Shown: one piece after another, positions 20,364 through 31,050 of the stretch
How the letters are laid out: every line of letters begins with the position of its first letter
Position numbering within the stretch: position 1 is the first letter of the stretch
Source of the DNA: Azorinus chamasolen
Lineage: Eukaryota > Mollusca > Bivalvia > Cardiida > Solecurtidae
Assembly (NCBI GenBank): GCA_963576725.1
Contig: OY755240.1
Location: 35,320,163 to 35,384,162 of the forward strand
DNA: 64,000 nt
Direction of reading: 5' to 3'
Notes under the pieces: generated by a model
The model's database searches: none
What the model saw: only the letters and a program-made list of their open reading frames with translations
Told to the model about the DNA's origin: nothing
Made by a program: the position numbers and the translations under genes

Positions 20364-21881
20364 CTATTTAAGCAGTTCTTTCATACGTTGGACCCTTGGC
20401 ACCCATTTAAGAAGGTGTGGAGTTTTGCAAGAGAATGCCGACTCGGTTCTGCTTCTTTCTAGAAGACTTGCATACGCTGAATGTCTGGGTTTAACTTCTT
20501 CTAGCTGGGAAATATCACAGAAATCTGCACTTGGAACCTGTGCCGGCATTCTGCTTGATGGCTGTTTTCTCGACGGGAAGCTTGCAACGAAAGATTTGGA
20601 CCGATAAAACTCGTCCTGAATCTCCGCAGTATCACCAGGCAATCGTATTTCCGTTACTTCAATTTTAGGACGAACTCCATTTAATCCAGGACTAGCGTTA
20701 TTTGAAAGATCGTGAAACATATCTATCCGCGTTTTGCTTTTCGGCAGATCTCGATGTTTATAGGGATCGCTGACAACAAACACTGGTTCTCCGTAATATT
20801 TCTGCTGTTTGATAGAAACAGGAAACGGCGATCTTTCTCTTAACTTATGTACTCCGTATCTTGACTTTATAAGATCTCTCGCAATTTGGTTATCTGACTT
20901 TGTTTGCATCTCGTGTTCGTGTTTGTTTTCGTAACTCTCTTGTCCACAGGCATGCATATCAGTTGTGTTATCATTTTGATTTTGACGAAATGCAATATAA
21001 GGTTTATTAAGCACAGTATCCAGAACTGAATTTGGCAAAGGGCCATTCTGCCTCACATCCGTATTGTTATCCACATTTTGTACTGTTTTGAATCTTAAGA
21101 GCACTCTAGTGACTTTTGCTTCTGCTTTATCTCTGTCTTTTGTGCTTGTTTCTCGTATACATATTTCTTTGGGAGTGACACCTTTTGGCACGACGTCTTT
21201 CACGGGCATATCCCTATGGATAATCTCCCTGTTGCTGGAGTCCTTATGACATGGGCGAAGGTCTTTCGTGGATCCTAGCCTTGAAAATCCATCTCTATGA
21301 TATATCTCCCTGATTGTTATATCCTTCGGATTTACTTCGTTAGCTTCTCTTGACAGCAAATTCCTAGATTGACTGCTCATAAATGGACGACAGTCTTCTT
21401 CTAAATACTCTCTCTTAGCCCTCGCCTTTAGCTGCTGAATGCCCCGTAGCAGTATACTATTGTTGACTCGTTTGTTAGGCACTCTGGCCCATTGTTCATA
21501 ATGCTGATGGTCAACGTTAAGTTTCGTATCCAAATCAGGAACGAGACTCCTAAGTCCCTCGGGAGGAGCATTGTCTGTGGTTTGTGTGTATTTCAAATAT
21601 CGTTGTTTTGCTGCACTCTTAGTTGGAAACGTTATTTCATTTTCCTTGTCGACAGCAGGACTCGGGTCATGGTACTGTATACTACTGAATCGAACTTTTG
21701 GTTGCGATGCCAAGTCTCCTCTGTTTCGTACTCCATTAGATGCCATGGTACGACCTGTAACCGAACACACGTCATTCGTGCATTGCTGAACTGTTGCTAC
21801 TGTGGCAGAATGTCGCTCTGGAATGAGTTGAACATATGAGGTCAAGATATATACCGCTGAGTGTAAACACATATTATCGCA
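20364..21881 (-). CDS. Unrecognised basic, probably disordered protein; long single exon
   Basis: An open frame of about 1.5 kb runs to a stop at 20364-20366, far longer than chance in this AT-rich DNA. The open frame extends up to a TTG at 21890, but attttgtttcag just upstream ends in AG at 21882, so 21881 is probably an exon start after a splice. Of the in-frame ATGs, the one at 21746 has a strong context (accATGG) and would give about 460 residues starting MASNGVRNRGDLASQPKVRF; one at 21872 is also possible. The protein is rich in Arg, Lys, Asp and Ser. Residues about 70-115 (PEGLRSLVPDLD then YEQWARVPNKRVNN) look the most ordered, and about 140-210 hold loosely repeated KDITIREIYHRD / NREIIHRD / PKEICIRET modules. 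No signal peptide, membrane segment or known domain is seen. Function is unknown. Confidence 0.65.
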   Translation of the reverse strand, partial: CDNMCLHSAVYILTSYVQLIPERHSATVATVQQCTNDVCSVTGRTMASNGVRNRGDLASQPKVRFSSIQYHDPSPAVDKENEITFPTKSAAKQRYLKYTQTTDNAPPEGLRSLVPDLDTKLNVDHQHYEQWARVPNKRVNNSILLRGIQQLKARAKREYLEEDCRPFMSSQSRNLLSREANEVNPKDITIREIYHRDGFSRLGSTKDLRPCHKDSSNREIIHRDMPVKDVVPKGVTPKEICIRETSTKDRDKAEAKVTRVLLRFKTVQNVDNNTDVRQNGPLPNSVLDTVLNKPYIAFRQNQNDNTTDMHACGQESYENKHEHEMQTKSDNQIARDLIKSRYGVHKLRERSPFPVSIKQQKYYGEPVFVVSDPYKHRDLPKSKTRIDMFHDLSNNASPGLNGVRPKIEVTEIRLPGDTAEIQDEFYRSKSFVASFPSRKQPSSRMPAQVPSADFCDISQLEEVKPRHSAYASLLERSRTESAFSCKTPHLLKWVPRVQRMKELLK

Positions 21882-22085
21882 CTGAAACAAAATTTCGTTT
21901 TATATTTTGCCGTGGGTATGTTTGATGTACTTAATCATTATTGTGAGAAGCATTAGCGATATTACTTTCAGGCAAACCTTATTTTGAAAAAGTAGACTGA
22001 GATAATTCATAGATAAGGGGGTAACTCTATGTACAAATATAAATGTTTCGAAATCAGGAGCTATCGTTATTGTAATTAATGTTAC

Positions 22086-22115
22086 TGCCTGAACAATGTC
22101 GTCAGCTTCTGTCAT
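22086..22115 (-). CDS. Possible short first exon of the orphan gene
   Basis: ATG at 22115 opens MTEADDIVQA and meets GCA|GTAACA at 22085. Splicing to 21881 would keep the frame. The donor is weak and the ATG context poor, so this is one of several possible 5' ends; the ATG at 21746 needs no upstream coding exon. Confidence 0.15.
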
Positions 22116-22129
22116 CGACAACTTGCAAT

Positions 22130-23253
22130 AAACGTGCTAATGGGTGTTTAATTTTATTCACTTTTATCCTGATTAATGTCGCAAAGTTTGTTTCCTGATC
22201 AGACGCTTAGCTAGTAGGCGTTTAATCTGGATCCAAACAACTTACAGAAATGAATTAGTACCAGCTCAGTGTAACATAATGTTTACTCTAAAGGATTTTA
22301 CGCATAGACCTAGATGTACCACTCATATACAGATTAACGTTTCTTTTTTTTCATATATAATAGTCGTATTATTCCGGTGACGATATTCGCTTTCTTAACA
22401 TAAATCTCTTTATGATAAACACCGTAAGACGCCTGTCAACTATTGTAATCAACGAATCATTCGCTCCGACGTTGGCGATTTTTTCCTTTGTCGGTATTTC
22501 TTTGCGATAAAACGCCAGCGTCAACTGACGTTGCATACTTTCACAGCCTCTCATCTGACAACAGTTCCGAAATTGGTATTGCGATGTCTCCTTTCAATAT
22601 ATTTCAAATAAAAGAATTCCGTTAGCAATCGAAAGTAAGGAATTTATCAAGTTTCTTGTATGCAACTACTGGATCAGTTTCAGTATAACATATGTGATGC
22701 AATTAAAACCCGAACCAAACAACAGGGGACACTCTACCAATATATAAAAGTATTTTAAACACACACGCACGCACCTGAATCAACATGGCCATCGGGTATT
22801 TTGCTTTAGTGACAATTTTAAAATTTTGCAAAACAGCTTGTCTGATTTCAATATAATTTGACAGGACTTTTCACCATTGACGGAAATGAATATCCGAACA
22901 TAATAGTGAAAATCTCAAAAGTAAGCACCAGCCAGAATTCGATAATCTTTGCATGAATTTCTAGAGGTGATGCTTTGACTGGTGACTAATAAAATATCAG
23001 GAATATTCCTCACGTGACTGTGTGCCAAAATTGCTTCGCCGCTTGCTATACTTTCAATTAATCTGACCAATTACTAGGATTGTTCCAAAACTAATGCAGC
23101 TCCGGGTACATCTCGCGATCGATATGCTTCGTTGATGTTGTATTTGACATATACACAGACTAAGAATACATCTGTGTAAATAGATTTTATTCCATATTAT
23201 ATCTGTTAAATTGCATCAGCTAATATAATTAGTCATCGGTACTTGTTTAAATA
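22130..23253. other. Intergenic, possible divergent promoter region
   Basis: It lies between the - strand orphan gene and the + strand exon candidate at 23254. A cacgtgac E-box-like word lies near 23010. No TATA box stands out and no open frame is supported. Confidence 0.3.
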
Positions 23254-23320
23254 ATGGAGAAAAATCGTACTGTTTATGTCACTGGTATTAGGTCAAATGA
23301 CATATGGAATATTGACCAAG
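23254..23320 (+). CDS. Candidate first coding exon, gene unrecognised
   Basis: ATG 23254 has a good context (ataATGG). The 67-nt frame MEKNRTVYVTGIRSNDIWNI then DQ ends at CAAG|GTGAGC, a strong donor, leaving phase 1. The sequence is plausible as protein but too short to assign. No following exon was found; the tandem arrays start 300 bp downstream. The geometry with 21881 (-) is head-to-head about 1.1-1.4 kb apart. Confidence 0.3.
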
Positions 23321-23636
23321 GTGAGCGATACAGTGCCACACTGACATGTCTTGTACTGTTTTGTCAGTAATTTACTATTCTGAACTTGAGGGGGCGGGGT
23401 GGGGAGCCGATATACTGACATACTGTGTGTGCGGTCATTTAAGATCCAAGTTTACAAAACCACACAATTGCCAATATATTGGTTATTTTGGATGTATTTC
23501 CAAATGATATATTCTAGTCCTCAGAAGGTTAGTGTTGATGAGGACATTGTATAATCTCTTGTAGTTGATTTTCGACTGGTCTATGGTGTTATGACTTTGT
23601 TTGCATGTAGTATTAACTGGACTGAAGAAACAAACA
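23321..23636. other. No further feature seen
   Basis: Sequence after the donor at 23321 includes a G-rich stretch near 23390 (gggggcggggtgggg). Confidence 0.35.
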
Positions 23637-24014
23637 TCGCAATTCATGTATTGTAGTAGTTGTGCAATGAGTGTATCTTATATTGTAGTAGTTGTGCAAT
23701 GAGTGTATCTTATACAATTCATGTATTGTAGTAGTTGTGCAATGAGTGTATCTTATATTGTAGTAGTTGTGCAATGAGTGTATCTTATACAATTCATGTA
23801 TTGTAGTAGTTGTGCAATGAGTGTATCTTATATTGTAGTAGTTGTGCAATGAGTGTATCTTATATTGTAGTAGTTGCGCAATGAGTGTATCTTATATTGT
23901 AGTAGTTGTGCAATGAGTGTATGTTATACAATTCATGTATTGTAGTAGTTGTGCAATGAGTGTATCTTATACAATTCATGTATTGTAGTAGTTGTGCAAT
24001 GAGTGTATCTTATA
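23637..24014. repeat. Minisatellite, alternating 32- and 43-bp units
   Basis: The base unit ttgtagtagttgtgcaatga then gtgtatcttata appears about ten times, and some units carry an extra caattcatgta. The alternation gives a higher-order 75-bp pattern in the first half. Confidence 0.9.
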
Positions 24015-24690
24015 ACTAACGAAGCAGGTTTAATCTTTCTTTTCATTAAAACAAACACACTTTCTCTAATATTCTGATAATATCTTACCTTACCAAAAAG
24101 CCGTAAATTATAGTCGTCGCTACATGACTAATATCCGGTGCCGTTTAGTACAACCTCAAACAAACAATCACAATCAACGCATAGACAACCATGAGAGTAG
24201 GGTTACAGTGGACACATCGAACGAACCCTGTGTCTTATTAGGCGAGCCTTTGGCGGGCTTAATAACTTTTTTCGGGTAGAGTTTATGAAAATGTATCCCA
24301 AATGACGAGGTATGACATAACTGATTCGTTCAACTTCGATATTTAGACAAAAGGGCAGACAATAGAAGGACATTCGTTTCATCTTTGCGATGCCGTCTAA
24401 ATTCTTTATTTAGTAACACAGGTTAGTCCATGCCAACATGGAATGGCTGTCGAAGTTTACTATTGTACACACAGACGCGGGAAAAATAAGTTGTGTACCA
24501 GTCTACATGTGTGCTAAGGACGCTAAGTAATCGCTCGACGTCACATCTCATATCATGCATGTTAGATATAAATATTAACCGGGAGACAAGCAAAGATGTG
24601 GATCAATGTGGTTATCTTAGCAGTTAAAGGTAGATGTATCAGTGTGACTTTGATCAACAACCACATTGCTTCAAAGAAAACAGAAAGTGA
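24015..24690. other. No gene seen
   Basis: AT-rich. A short inverted pair near 24240 (ggcgagcctttggcgggctt) resembles hairpin-element centres seen elsewhere, but no full element is visible. Confidence 0.35.
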
Positions 24691-24734
24691 TATACATACC
24701 CGTTGAAACTATAGCAACTGTAGTGCTAGCTACT

Positions 24735-24850
24735 CCACTAAATTCTAAAAGTAGGAGATCCTTCGAAAGCAAAGGCAGCAATACAAAGAGAAAATTGCAG
24801 ACTCGGTTTTTGTGAACCTGTTCATGAGCAGTAATTGAAAGTGCAACACT
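24735..24850 (-). repeat. Dispersed repeat, partial copy
   Basis: It contains aaagtaggagatccttcgaa and gagaaaattgcagactcgg. The same words recur at 25755-25820, 48800-48850 and 61925-61965. Confidence 0.65.
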
Positions 24851-24889
24851 TCTCATGCCGGTTCTAGGACATTAGCCCACCCGGATGAC

Positions 24890-25125
24890 AGGCCGCCCGG
24901 ATGACAGCCCCCATTTCTCTAAGGGCGGACAGTAGCCCACTCGTGTTTTTGTGGGGGCGGACATTAGCCCACTCGTGGTTTTGTGGAGGGCGGACATTAG
25001 CCCACTCGTATAGTTTTGATGGGCGGACACTAGCCCACTCGGAGATGCTAGAGATGCATATTAACCCCCCCCCCCCCCCCCCCAATATATTCAGGGCGGA
25101 CATCAGCCCACCCGGACAGTAGACC
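24890..25125. repeat. GGCGGACATTAGCCCACTCG repeat, 7-8 units, plus poly-C
   Basis: Units of about 30-40 bp centre on ggcggacattagcccactcg. A 17-18-base C run lies at 25066-25083. The open frames on both strands here are repeat artefacts. Confidence 0.8.
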
Positions 25126-25308
25126 CCTCGTTATTTGCTCACCTATTTCTGTAGGTCTGTAAGGCCAAATGACTGCAAAAATAATATCTTCGAATTTAGA
25201 TCGGAGCAACATATTACACAAATTTTATTTATCTGTAATGTTCGAATAAGTACGTTGAACTACAAGATAATGAAGAAAATATTCCAAAATAGGGAATTAA
25301 TATATTAC

Positions 25309-25374
25309 ATAAATACTTAAACTGCTCTGATCTAATATTTCGAAATATTAGATCAGAGCAGTTTAAGTATTTAT
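25309..25374. repeat. Perfect 66-bp palindrome without spacer
   Basis: The centre is between 25341 and 25342 (aatatttcgaaatatt). Both 33-bp arms match without error, running aaatacttaaactgctctga inward and the exact inverse outward. Confidence 0.95.
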
Positions 25375-25381
25375 ACAAGCT

Positions 25382-25442
25382 AATGGTCCGAAAAAATATA
25401 AAACTATAATATATAAATTGTTTGTGTTTTTTCCAGACCATT
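25382..25442. repeat. Small inverted repeat beside the palindrome
   Basis: The ends aatggtccgaaaaaat and gttttttccagaccatt are inverse of each other around an AT-rich centre. Confidence 0.6.
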
Positions 25443-25589
25443 ATATTTAAAAAATCTGTTTTAATTTGTTTTAATTTGGTTTATACTGAGAAACTCTAAC
25501 ATTCCCGCATCAATTGGTTCAGGGATTCGGCTAAAGGTTATACATTGCTCGGCAACGGAAGTGAACATATTGAAAGCAGTGTTCGTGTT

Positions 25590-25860
25590 CGTGCCCCCTA
25601 GCACCGGCTTAAGCAATAATCAATTTTCAAAACAAATACATCGAAACTAATGACCCCGAAGGACAAGAAAATATAACAACACTGAGACTATAGTACGGAG
25701 CGACCTTTTACGGCCGCCACATAAACACTTAACACCTGCCGTTTTGAAGTAATCTGAAAGTAGGAGATCCTTTCAAAAACAAAGCAGCAATGAAAGGAGA
25801 AAATTGCAGACTCGGCTTTATTGTGTCTGTTCACGAGCAGTAATTAAAGTGAATGATTTG
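25590..25860 (-). repeat. Dispersed repeat family, fullest - strand copy
   Basis: The - strand reads tgttatattttcttgtcctt, a ggtcattag segment, a GCCGGTGCTAG segment and a gagtctgcaattttctcc segment, as in the + copies at 48700-48865 and 61805-61975. The phrase ttgttatattttctggtcct is its hallmark. No coding is seen. Confidence 0.65.
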
Positions 25861-25904
25861 GTTAGATACTCCACTGATTTGATATATTCTTTAATTTAGG
25901 GATA

Positions 25905-26235
25905 CATTTGCTCGATTGCTTAATATTGCATTACACGTTTTGTAATGTTTGATTACCATATGCTGTACTACTGTAATGTTCGTTTGCCCTGTACTGTATT
26001 GCATTTTTACAATGTCTGATTACCATATATTGTATTATACTGTAATGTCTAATTGGTCTATACTGTTTTACACTGTAATGTCTAATTGCCATAATATGCT
26101 GTACTACTGTAATGTCTAATTGGTTTATACTGTATTACTTTGTAATGTCTGATGGCCCTTTACTGTATTACACGGTTTTGATTGTCTGGTTGGTCTATAC
26201 TATATGACACTGTGTGTAATGTCCGATTGCCATAT
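25905..26235. repeat. Minisatellite, about 37-40 bp, CACTGTAATGTCTGATT type
   Basis: Units contain tatactgtattacactgtaa and tgtctgattgcca. The same unit family recurs at 27665, 28675, 29715 and 30630. Confidence 0.8.
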
Positions 26236-26239
26236 ATAG

Positions 26240-26379
26240 AGGTTATTACAAGGGTGACTAGGGACGCAGAGTGATATTGGCCCATCACCTTGATATTGGC
26301 CCGGGGCCTTATCCCGAGGGTCTATATCAAGGTAAGGGCCATTATCACTCTGTGGCCATAGTCACCCGTGTAATAACCT
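26240..26379. mobile_element. 140-bp hairpin element
   Basis: The ends aggttattacaagggtgact and the inverse agtcacccgtgtaataacct fold back almost fully. The centre holds ggggccttatcccgaggg. It lies at the end of the CACTGTAATGT array. Confidence 0.75.
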
Positions 26380-27110
26380 GTTTATTAGGGACCTGTATTT
26401 TCTGTCCGACTGTATGTCCACCCGTCCGTCCGTCTATCCGTCCGTCCGTCAACAATTTTGATGTGACGCGATAACAGTAATTCACATATTGGTTTCATAG
26501 TAAGGGCATATGCTTAGTATCATAAGAGGAAGACGTCTATGGTTTTTGGGTTGAATCTGATCACTATATCTAGAGTTATCTGCCTTTGAATCGTCAAAAA
26601 ATGCTGTTAACAATTTTGACGTGACGCGCTAACTCAAATAGTAATTCACATATTGGTTTCATATTAACGGTACATGCTAAGTATCATCAGAGGAAGAGGC
26701 CTATAGTTTTTGGGTTGAATCAAATTACTATGTCTAGAGTTTTCTGCCCTTGATTCTTCAAAAATGCTATCAACTTCTGTCAACAATTTTGATGTGATAC
26801 AATAACTCAAACAGTACTTCACATGTTGGTTTCAAATTAAGGGCATATGCTTAGTATCACCAGAGGAAGACACGTAAAGTTGACTCAGATTTTGTTTAGA
26901 GTTATCTGCCCTTGATTCATCGAAATTGCCATCAACTTTTGTCAACACTTGATGTGACGCGATAACTTAAACAGTACTTCACATAATTGGCTCATATTAA
27001 GAGCATATGCTTTGTATTATGAGAGAAAGACACGTATAGGTTTTGGGTTGAATTATATCACCATATCCAGACTTAGAGCACTGCCCTTGACTTATCAAAA
27101 ATGTCATAGT
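26380..27110. repeat. Dispersed repeat with four units of about 165 bp
   Basis: A CCGTC-rich start (26400-26455) is followed by units that open caacaattttgatgtgacgc (near 26450, 26610, 26780 and 26943), carry gcatatgcttagtatcat and ttttgggttgaat, and end gttatctgcccttga. Confidence 0.75.
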
Positions 27111-27664
27111 TAACAAAAGATTGTCTGCAGGGCCCTCTCTGACCGAGTCTGTTTTCTAGTTACATTTGTAAAACATTGGCGAACATTTCAGCAGATCAGA
27201 GATAGAGCAGACACTATTTCTCAGCATGAAAACGGTTTTAAAAACTCAATTGAGGAAATGGCGCCATCCTGACGTCATTTGGATGACGTCAAAATGACGG
27301 TTTTACATTATTCGAATAATGGGCGATTGAAGTAGCGGCTAGACTTCACTTTACCGGTACGTGTACTGTGCATGTGCATAAATCTGAATCGACTTGGGCG
27401 AGGATTGTGGTTTGGAAGGCTAATCGGTACGTGTACGAGCACTTTGGCACTTGGAGCATCGGAGCCGAGTATAAGACCTTCGCCACGTATCCGGGTTCTG
27501 TTGCTTTAGATTTAGAACAATGATCTTGGCAGCGGGTATGTATCGGTTGTTGGCCCGTCTCTAGATCCGTATATGCCCGCTCGGAACATACGACTGAATT
27601 TTTTCGACTGATAGTATTATACAGAACCATTTTGAGTGTAAAAACATTACTATTTATAGCAACA
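27111..27664. other. Spacer with two CRE octamers
   Basis: TGACGTCA lies at 27270-27277 and 27284-27291. An open frame on the - strand (27346-27708) runs into the adjacent array and is not recognised as a protein. Confidence 0.35.
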
Positions 27665-27905
27665 AATGTAATAAACTGTATTACACTATTGTAATGTAAA
27701 ATTGCCATATACTATATATCACTGTAATATCCGCTGACCCTATACTGCATTACACTGTTATAATGTCGGAAACCCCTATACTGTATTACACTGTTATAAT
27801 GTGACATTTGTCCGAAACCCTATACTGCATTACACTGTTCTAATGTCCGAAACCCCTTTACGGCATTACACGGTTATACTGTCCGTTTGATTTGTACTGT
27901 ATTAA
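27665..27905. repeat. Minisatellite, CACTGTTATAATGTCCG type
   Basis: About six units of 36-46 bp contain attacactgttataatgt and ccctatactg. Confidence 0.8.
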
Positions 27906-27907
27906 GA

Positions 27908-28049
27908 GGTTAAAATATGGCCTGGGTGTGCCTTCATGCCATAATGGCACACCTGGTGCCATAATAGCCCGAGGGCTTTAGCCCGAGGGCTATTGTGACA
28001 CCAGGTGTGCCATTATGACCAGAATGCACACCCAGGCCATATTTTGACC
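27908..28049. mobile_element. 142-bp hairpin element, copy 1
   Basis: The arms run ggttaaaatatggcctgggt inward to gcccgagggc, a TTTA centre, and back to ccaggccatattttgacc. It is almost fully self-complementary. Its twin lies at 28935-29074. Confidence 0.85.
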
Positions 28050-28674
28050 TTTTTATTGAATATCCTTTTACTAGATCTATAATCTATATGTCACCTATCA
28101 TTTCAACACAATCTACCATCCCAACAAACCACAGAAATAGATCTAGATCTATACTTTAAAAAAATGAGGAAAGACTAATTATGCCTTCAGGGGGATTCGA
28201 ATCCCCGCCGAAAAATATGTTGATCTAGTGCGACGTAATTTAAACACAAATACTAACGATGCCTTAACTTTTGATATGACTGCATTGTTTTAACGTATAA
28301 AATTTGTTTGAGAACTTCCCATGGATGACGTGAAATAATGACGTCACAACTGTCATTTTTTAATAACAGAACCGATCGTTACAAACAAAGAAATTGATTT
28401 TTAATAGAATTTACGATTGTACAAACTTTACAGATTTCCAGATCTAGAATGCGATTTGACAACGGCGTCAAACCCTTTTCTCCGGCCATGTTTGAATAGA
28501 TCTAGATCTAGAGCTATGTTGCTAACATCAACGCATTGCACGTGAAAAAGATCGTGGGCCGATTATGGATAATCGGCCCGCCGGGCCATTATGACTTGGT
28601 CACATGACTCCGTAATGACAGTTTTCTACGGCAATTTTGTTACTATTTATAGTAAGATATTCAATAATACACTG
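28050..28674. other. Spacer of duplication copy 1
   Basis: Its ends are inverse (ttattgaatat at 28053 and atattcaataa near 28665). It contains ggggattcgaatcccc (tRNA T-arm-like palindrome, near 28190-28207), a CRE at 28339-28346 and a short hairpin gggccgattatggataatcg near 28557. No coding is seen. Confidence 0.5.
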
Positions 28675-28930
28675 TTATACTGCCCGTTTGCCCTACACTG
28701 TGTTACACAGTTGTAATGTTTGTTTGCACTATAATGTATTACACTGTTATAATGTTCGTTTGCCCTATAATGTATTACACTGTTATAATGTTTATTTGCC
28801 CTATATGCAATACTGTATTACACTGTTATAATGTCCGTTTGCCCTGTACTGTACTACACTGTTATAATGTCTGTTTGCCCTGTACTGTACTACACTGTTA
28901 TAATGTCTGTTTGCCCTGTACTGTATTACT
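28675..28930. repeat. Minisatellite, 36-bp CACTGTTATAATGT type
   Basis: About seven units contain tacactgttataatgt and gtttgccctgtactg. Open frames through it are artefacts. Confidence 0.85.
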
Positions 28931-28934
28931 AAGA

Positions 28935-29074
28935 GGTTAAAATATGGCCTAGGTGTGCCTTCTGGCCATAATGGCACACCTGGTGCCATAATAGCCCGAG
29001 GGCTTTAGCCCGAGGGCTATTGTGACACCAGGTGTGCCATTATGGCCAGAAGGCACACAAGGCATATTTTGACC
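28935..29074. mobile_element. 140-bp hairpin element, copy 2
   Basis: The twin of 27908-28049, with small differences in the outer arms (gcctaggtgtgcc, aaggcacacaaggc). Confidence 0.85.
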
Positions 29075-29714
29075 TTTTTATTGAATATCTCACAATTTTT
29101 ACTATATATCTGTAGATCTATAGGTGTCACTTATCATTTCAACACAATCTACCATCCCAACAAACCACAGAAATAGATCTAGATCTATACTTTAAAAAAA
29201 TGATAAAGGACTAGTTATGCCTTCATGGGGATACGAATCCCCCCAAAATATGTAGTCCGACGTAATAACCACTAACACTAATGATGACTTGCATTTGACT
29301 GCATTGTTTAACTTATAAAATTTGTTTGGGACATTCCGATGGATGACGTGAAATACGCTCGTAATGACGTCACAACAGTCATATTTAAATAAAATGAACA
29401 AAGTTAAGTAGAGCTCTACTTATCGATCGATACAGTCAAAGAAATTGATTTTTAATAGAACTTTACGATTGTATAAACTTTACAGATTGTCCAGATCTAG
29501 AATACGATTTTACAACGACGTCAAACCCTTTTCTCCGGCCATGTTTGAATAGACCCAGATCTACATGTATGTTGCTAACATCAACGCATTGCACGTGAAA
29601 AAGATCGTGGGCCGATTATGGATAATCGGCCCGCCGGATCATTATGGCTTGGTCACATGACTCCGTAATGACATTTTTCTACGGCTATTTTGTTACTATT
29701 TATAGTAAGGGTAT
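29075..29714. other. Spacer of duplication copy 2
   Basis: The counterpart of 28050-28674. The T-arm-like word is mutated (ggggatacgaatcccc) and a CRE is kept at 29365-29372. Confidence 0.5.
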
Positions 29715-30020
29715 TCAATAAACTGTTATAATGTCTGTTTGTCCTGTACTGTACTAAACTGTTATAATGTCCGTTTGCCCTGTACTGTACTACACTGTTA
29801 TAATGTATGTTTGCCCTGTACTGTACTACACTGTTATAATGTCCGTTTGCCCTGTACTGTACTACACTGTTATAATGTCTGTTTGCCCTGTACTGTACTA
29901 CACTGTTATAATGTCTGTTTGTCCTGTACTGTACTACACTGTTATAATGTCCGTTTGCCCTGTACTGTACTACACTGTTATAATGTCTGTTTGCCATGTA
30001 CTGTACTAAACTGTTTTATT
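29715..30020. repeat. Minisatellite, 36-bp unit, eight copies
   Basis: Very regular units read ctgttataatgtccgtttgc then cctgtactgtactaca. Because 36 is divisible by three, both strands stay open; no protein is implied. Confidence 0.9.
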
Positions 30021-30480
30021 ATACCTCACCTGACTTTCCTATACAAATTTTCCATATGCCCACCATGAAACAATTTGTACTGGTCCATGTAACATTATCT
30101 CGTGCAGGCAACAGTTCGTCTAGATCAGAGAACGCTTATTAAATTGTGTGCGTAACGTCATCCGACAGACGTCATCGACTGACGTCATCTGACGCTTGCA
30201 ATTTGATAAACTAACGTCATTTTGACAGTAACTGCAATTTTTGTTAAATTATTTGAGAAATGTCAAGTTATGCGACTATTTCGGAGGATCTGTTAAGATT
30301 GGACAGTAGTAAGGACTCCACCAGTACTATTAACGTGTACTGAATAGAAGTGTAAAGCTGTTCCGCGAGTTTTAAGCACCGAGTATAACTTTTGTTTCAA
30401 ACTGTTTATTGTTGCTATTAAATAAATCTTTTTGCTGACGAAAGTGATTGTGCTGTTCGTAGTGTTCGGTATAATAAAAT
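30021..30480. other. Spacer with clustered ACGTCA half-sites
   Basis: Three to four (T/A)ACGTCAT or TGACGTCA words lie in 30150-30215, with a full octamer at 30180-30187. No gene is seen. Confidence 0.4.
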
Positions 30481-30482
30481 GA

Positions 30483-30619
30483 ATATCCCATCCTATGATG
30501 AGCGACAGTACGTATTGTCAACCCTCGGTATGGTTATGTACACCTCGGCTAACGCCTCGGTGAACATTACCAACCTCGAGTTGACAATACGTACTGTCTC
30601 TCTTAATAGGATGTGATAT
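30483..30619. mobile_element. 137-bp hairpin element
   Basis: The ends atatcccatcctat and ataggatgtgatat are inverse. Inner arms gacagtacgtattgtcaacc and ttgacaatacgtactgtc match almost perfectly. It lies in a CACTGTTGTAAT array, as the other large hairpins do. Confidence 0.8.
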
Positions 30620-31050
30620 TTATATAATACTGTATTACATTGTTGCAATATCCGATTGTGCTATATTGTATACTACTGTCTTACACTGTTGTAATAGCCG
30701 ATTGTGCTATATTGTCTTACACTATTGTAATAGCCGATTGTGCTATATTGTATACTACTGTCTTACACTGTTGTAATCGGTGTTGCTAACGCCTCGGTGA
30801 ACATTACCAACCTCGGGTTGACAATACGTACTGTCTCTCTCAATAGGATGTGATATTTATATAATACTGTATTACACTGTTGCAATATCCGATTGTGCTA
30901 TATTGTATACTACTGTCTTACACTATTGTAATAGCCGATTGTGCTATATTGTCTTACACTATTGTAATATCCGATTGTGCTATGTTGTCTTACACTATTG
31001 TAATAGCAGATAATCATATTACTGCATTACACTGTTGTAATCCCGAGTGT
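30547..31050. repeat. 237-bp tandem duplication with CACTATTGTAATAGCCG array
   Basis: The right half of the hairpin and its array (from aacgcctcggtgaacattac at 30551) is repeated from 30788. Array units read gattgtgctatattgt and cttacactattgtaatagcc. Confidence 0.8.

Larger units (their letters stand above)
27908..29735 (+). repeat. About 1.03-kb tandem segmental duplication
   Basis: The block of hairpin, spacer and array at 27908-28690 recurs at 28935-29735 with an offset near 1027 bp. Both copies share tcatttcaacacaatctacc, acgtgaaaaagatcgtgggc and ttactatttatagtaag. Confidence 0.85.

Noticed and set aside
27346..27708. 120-codon - strand frame with several cysteines
   Set aside because: Its N-terminal part is the CACTGTTATAATGT array, and the cysteines show no regular spacing or splice support.
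29653..30068. Overlapping 114- and 109-codon frames
   Set aside because: They follow the 36-bp array on both strands, which is typical of repeat-derived frames.
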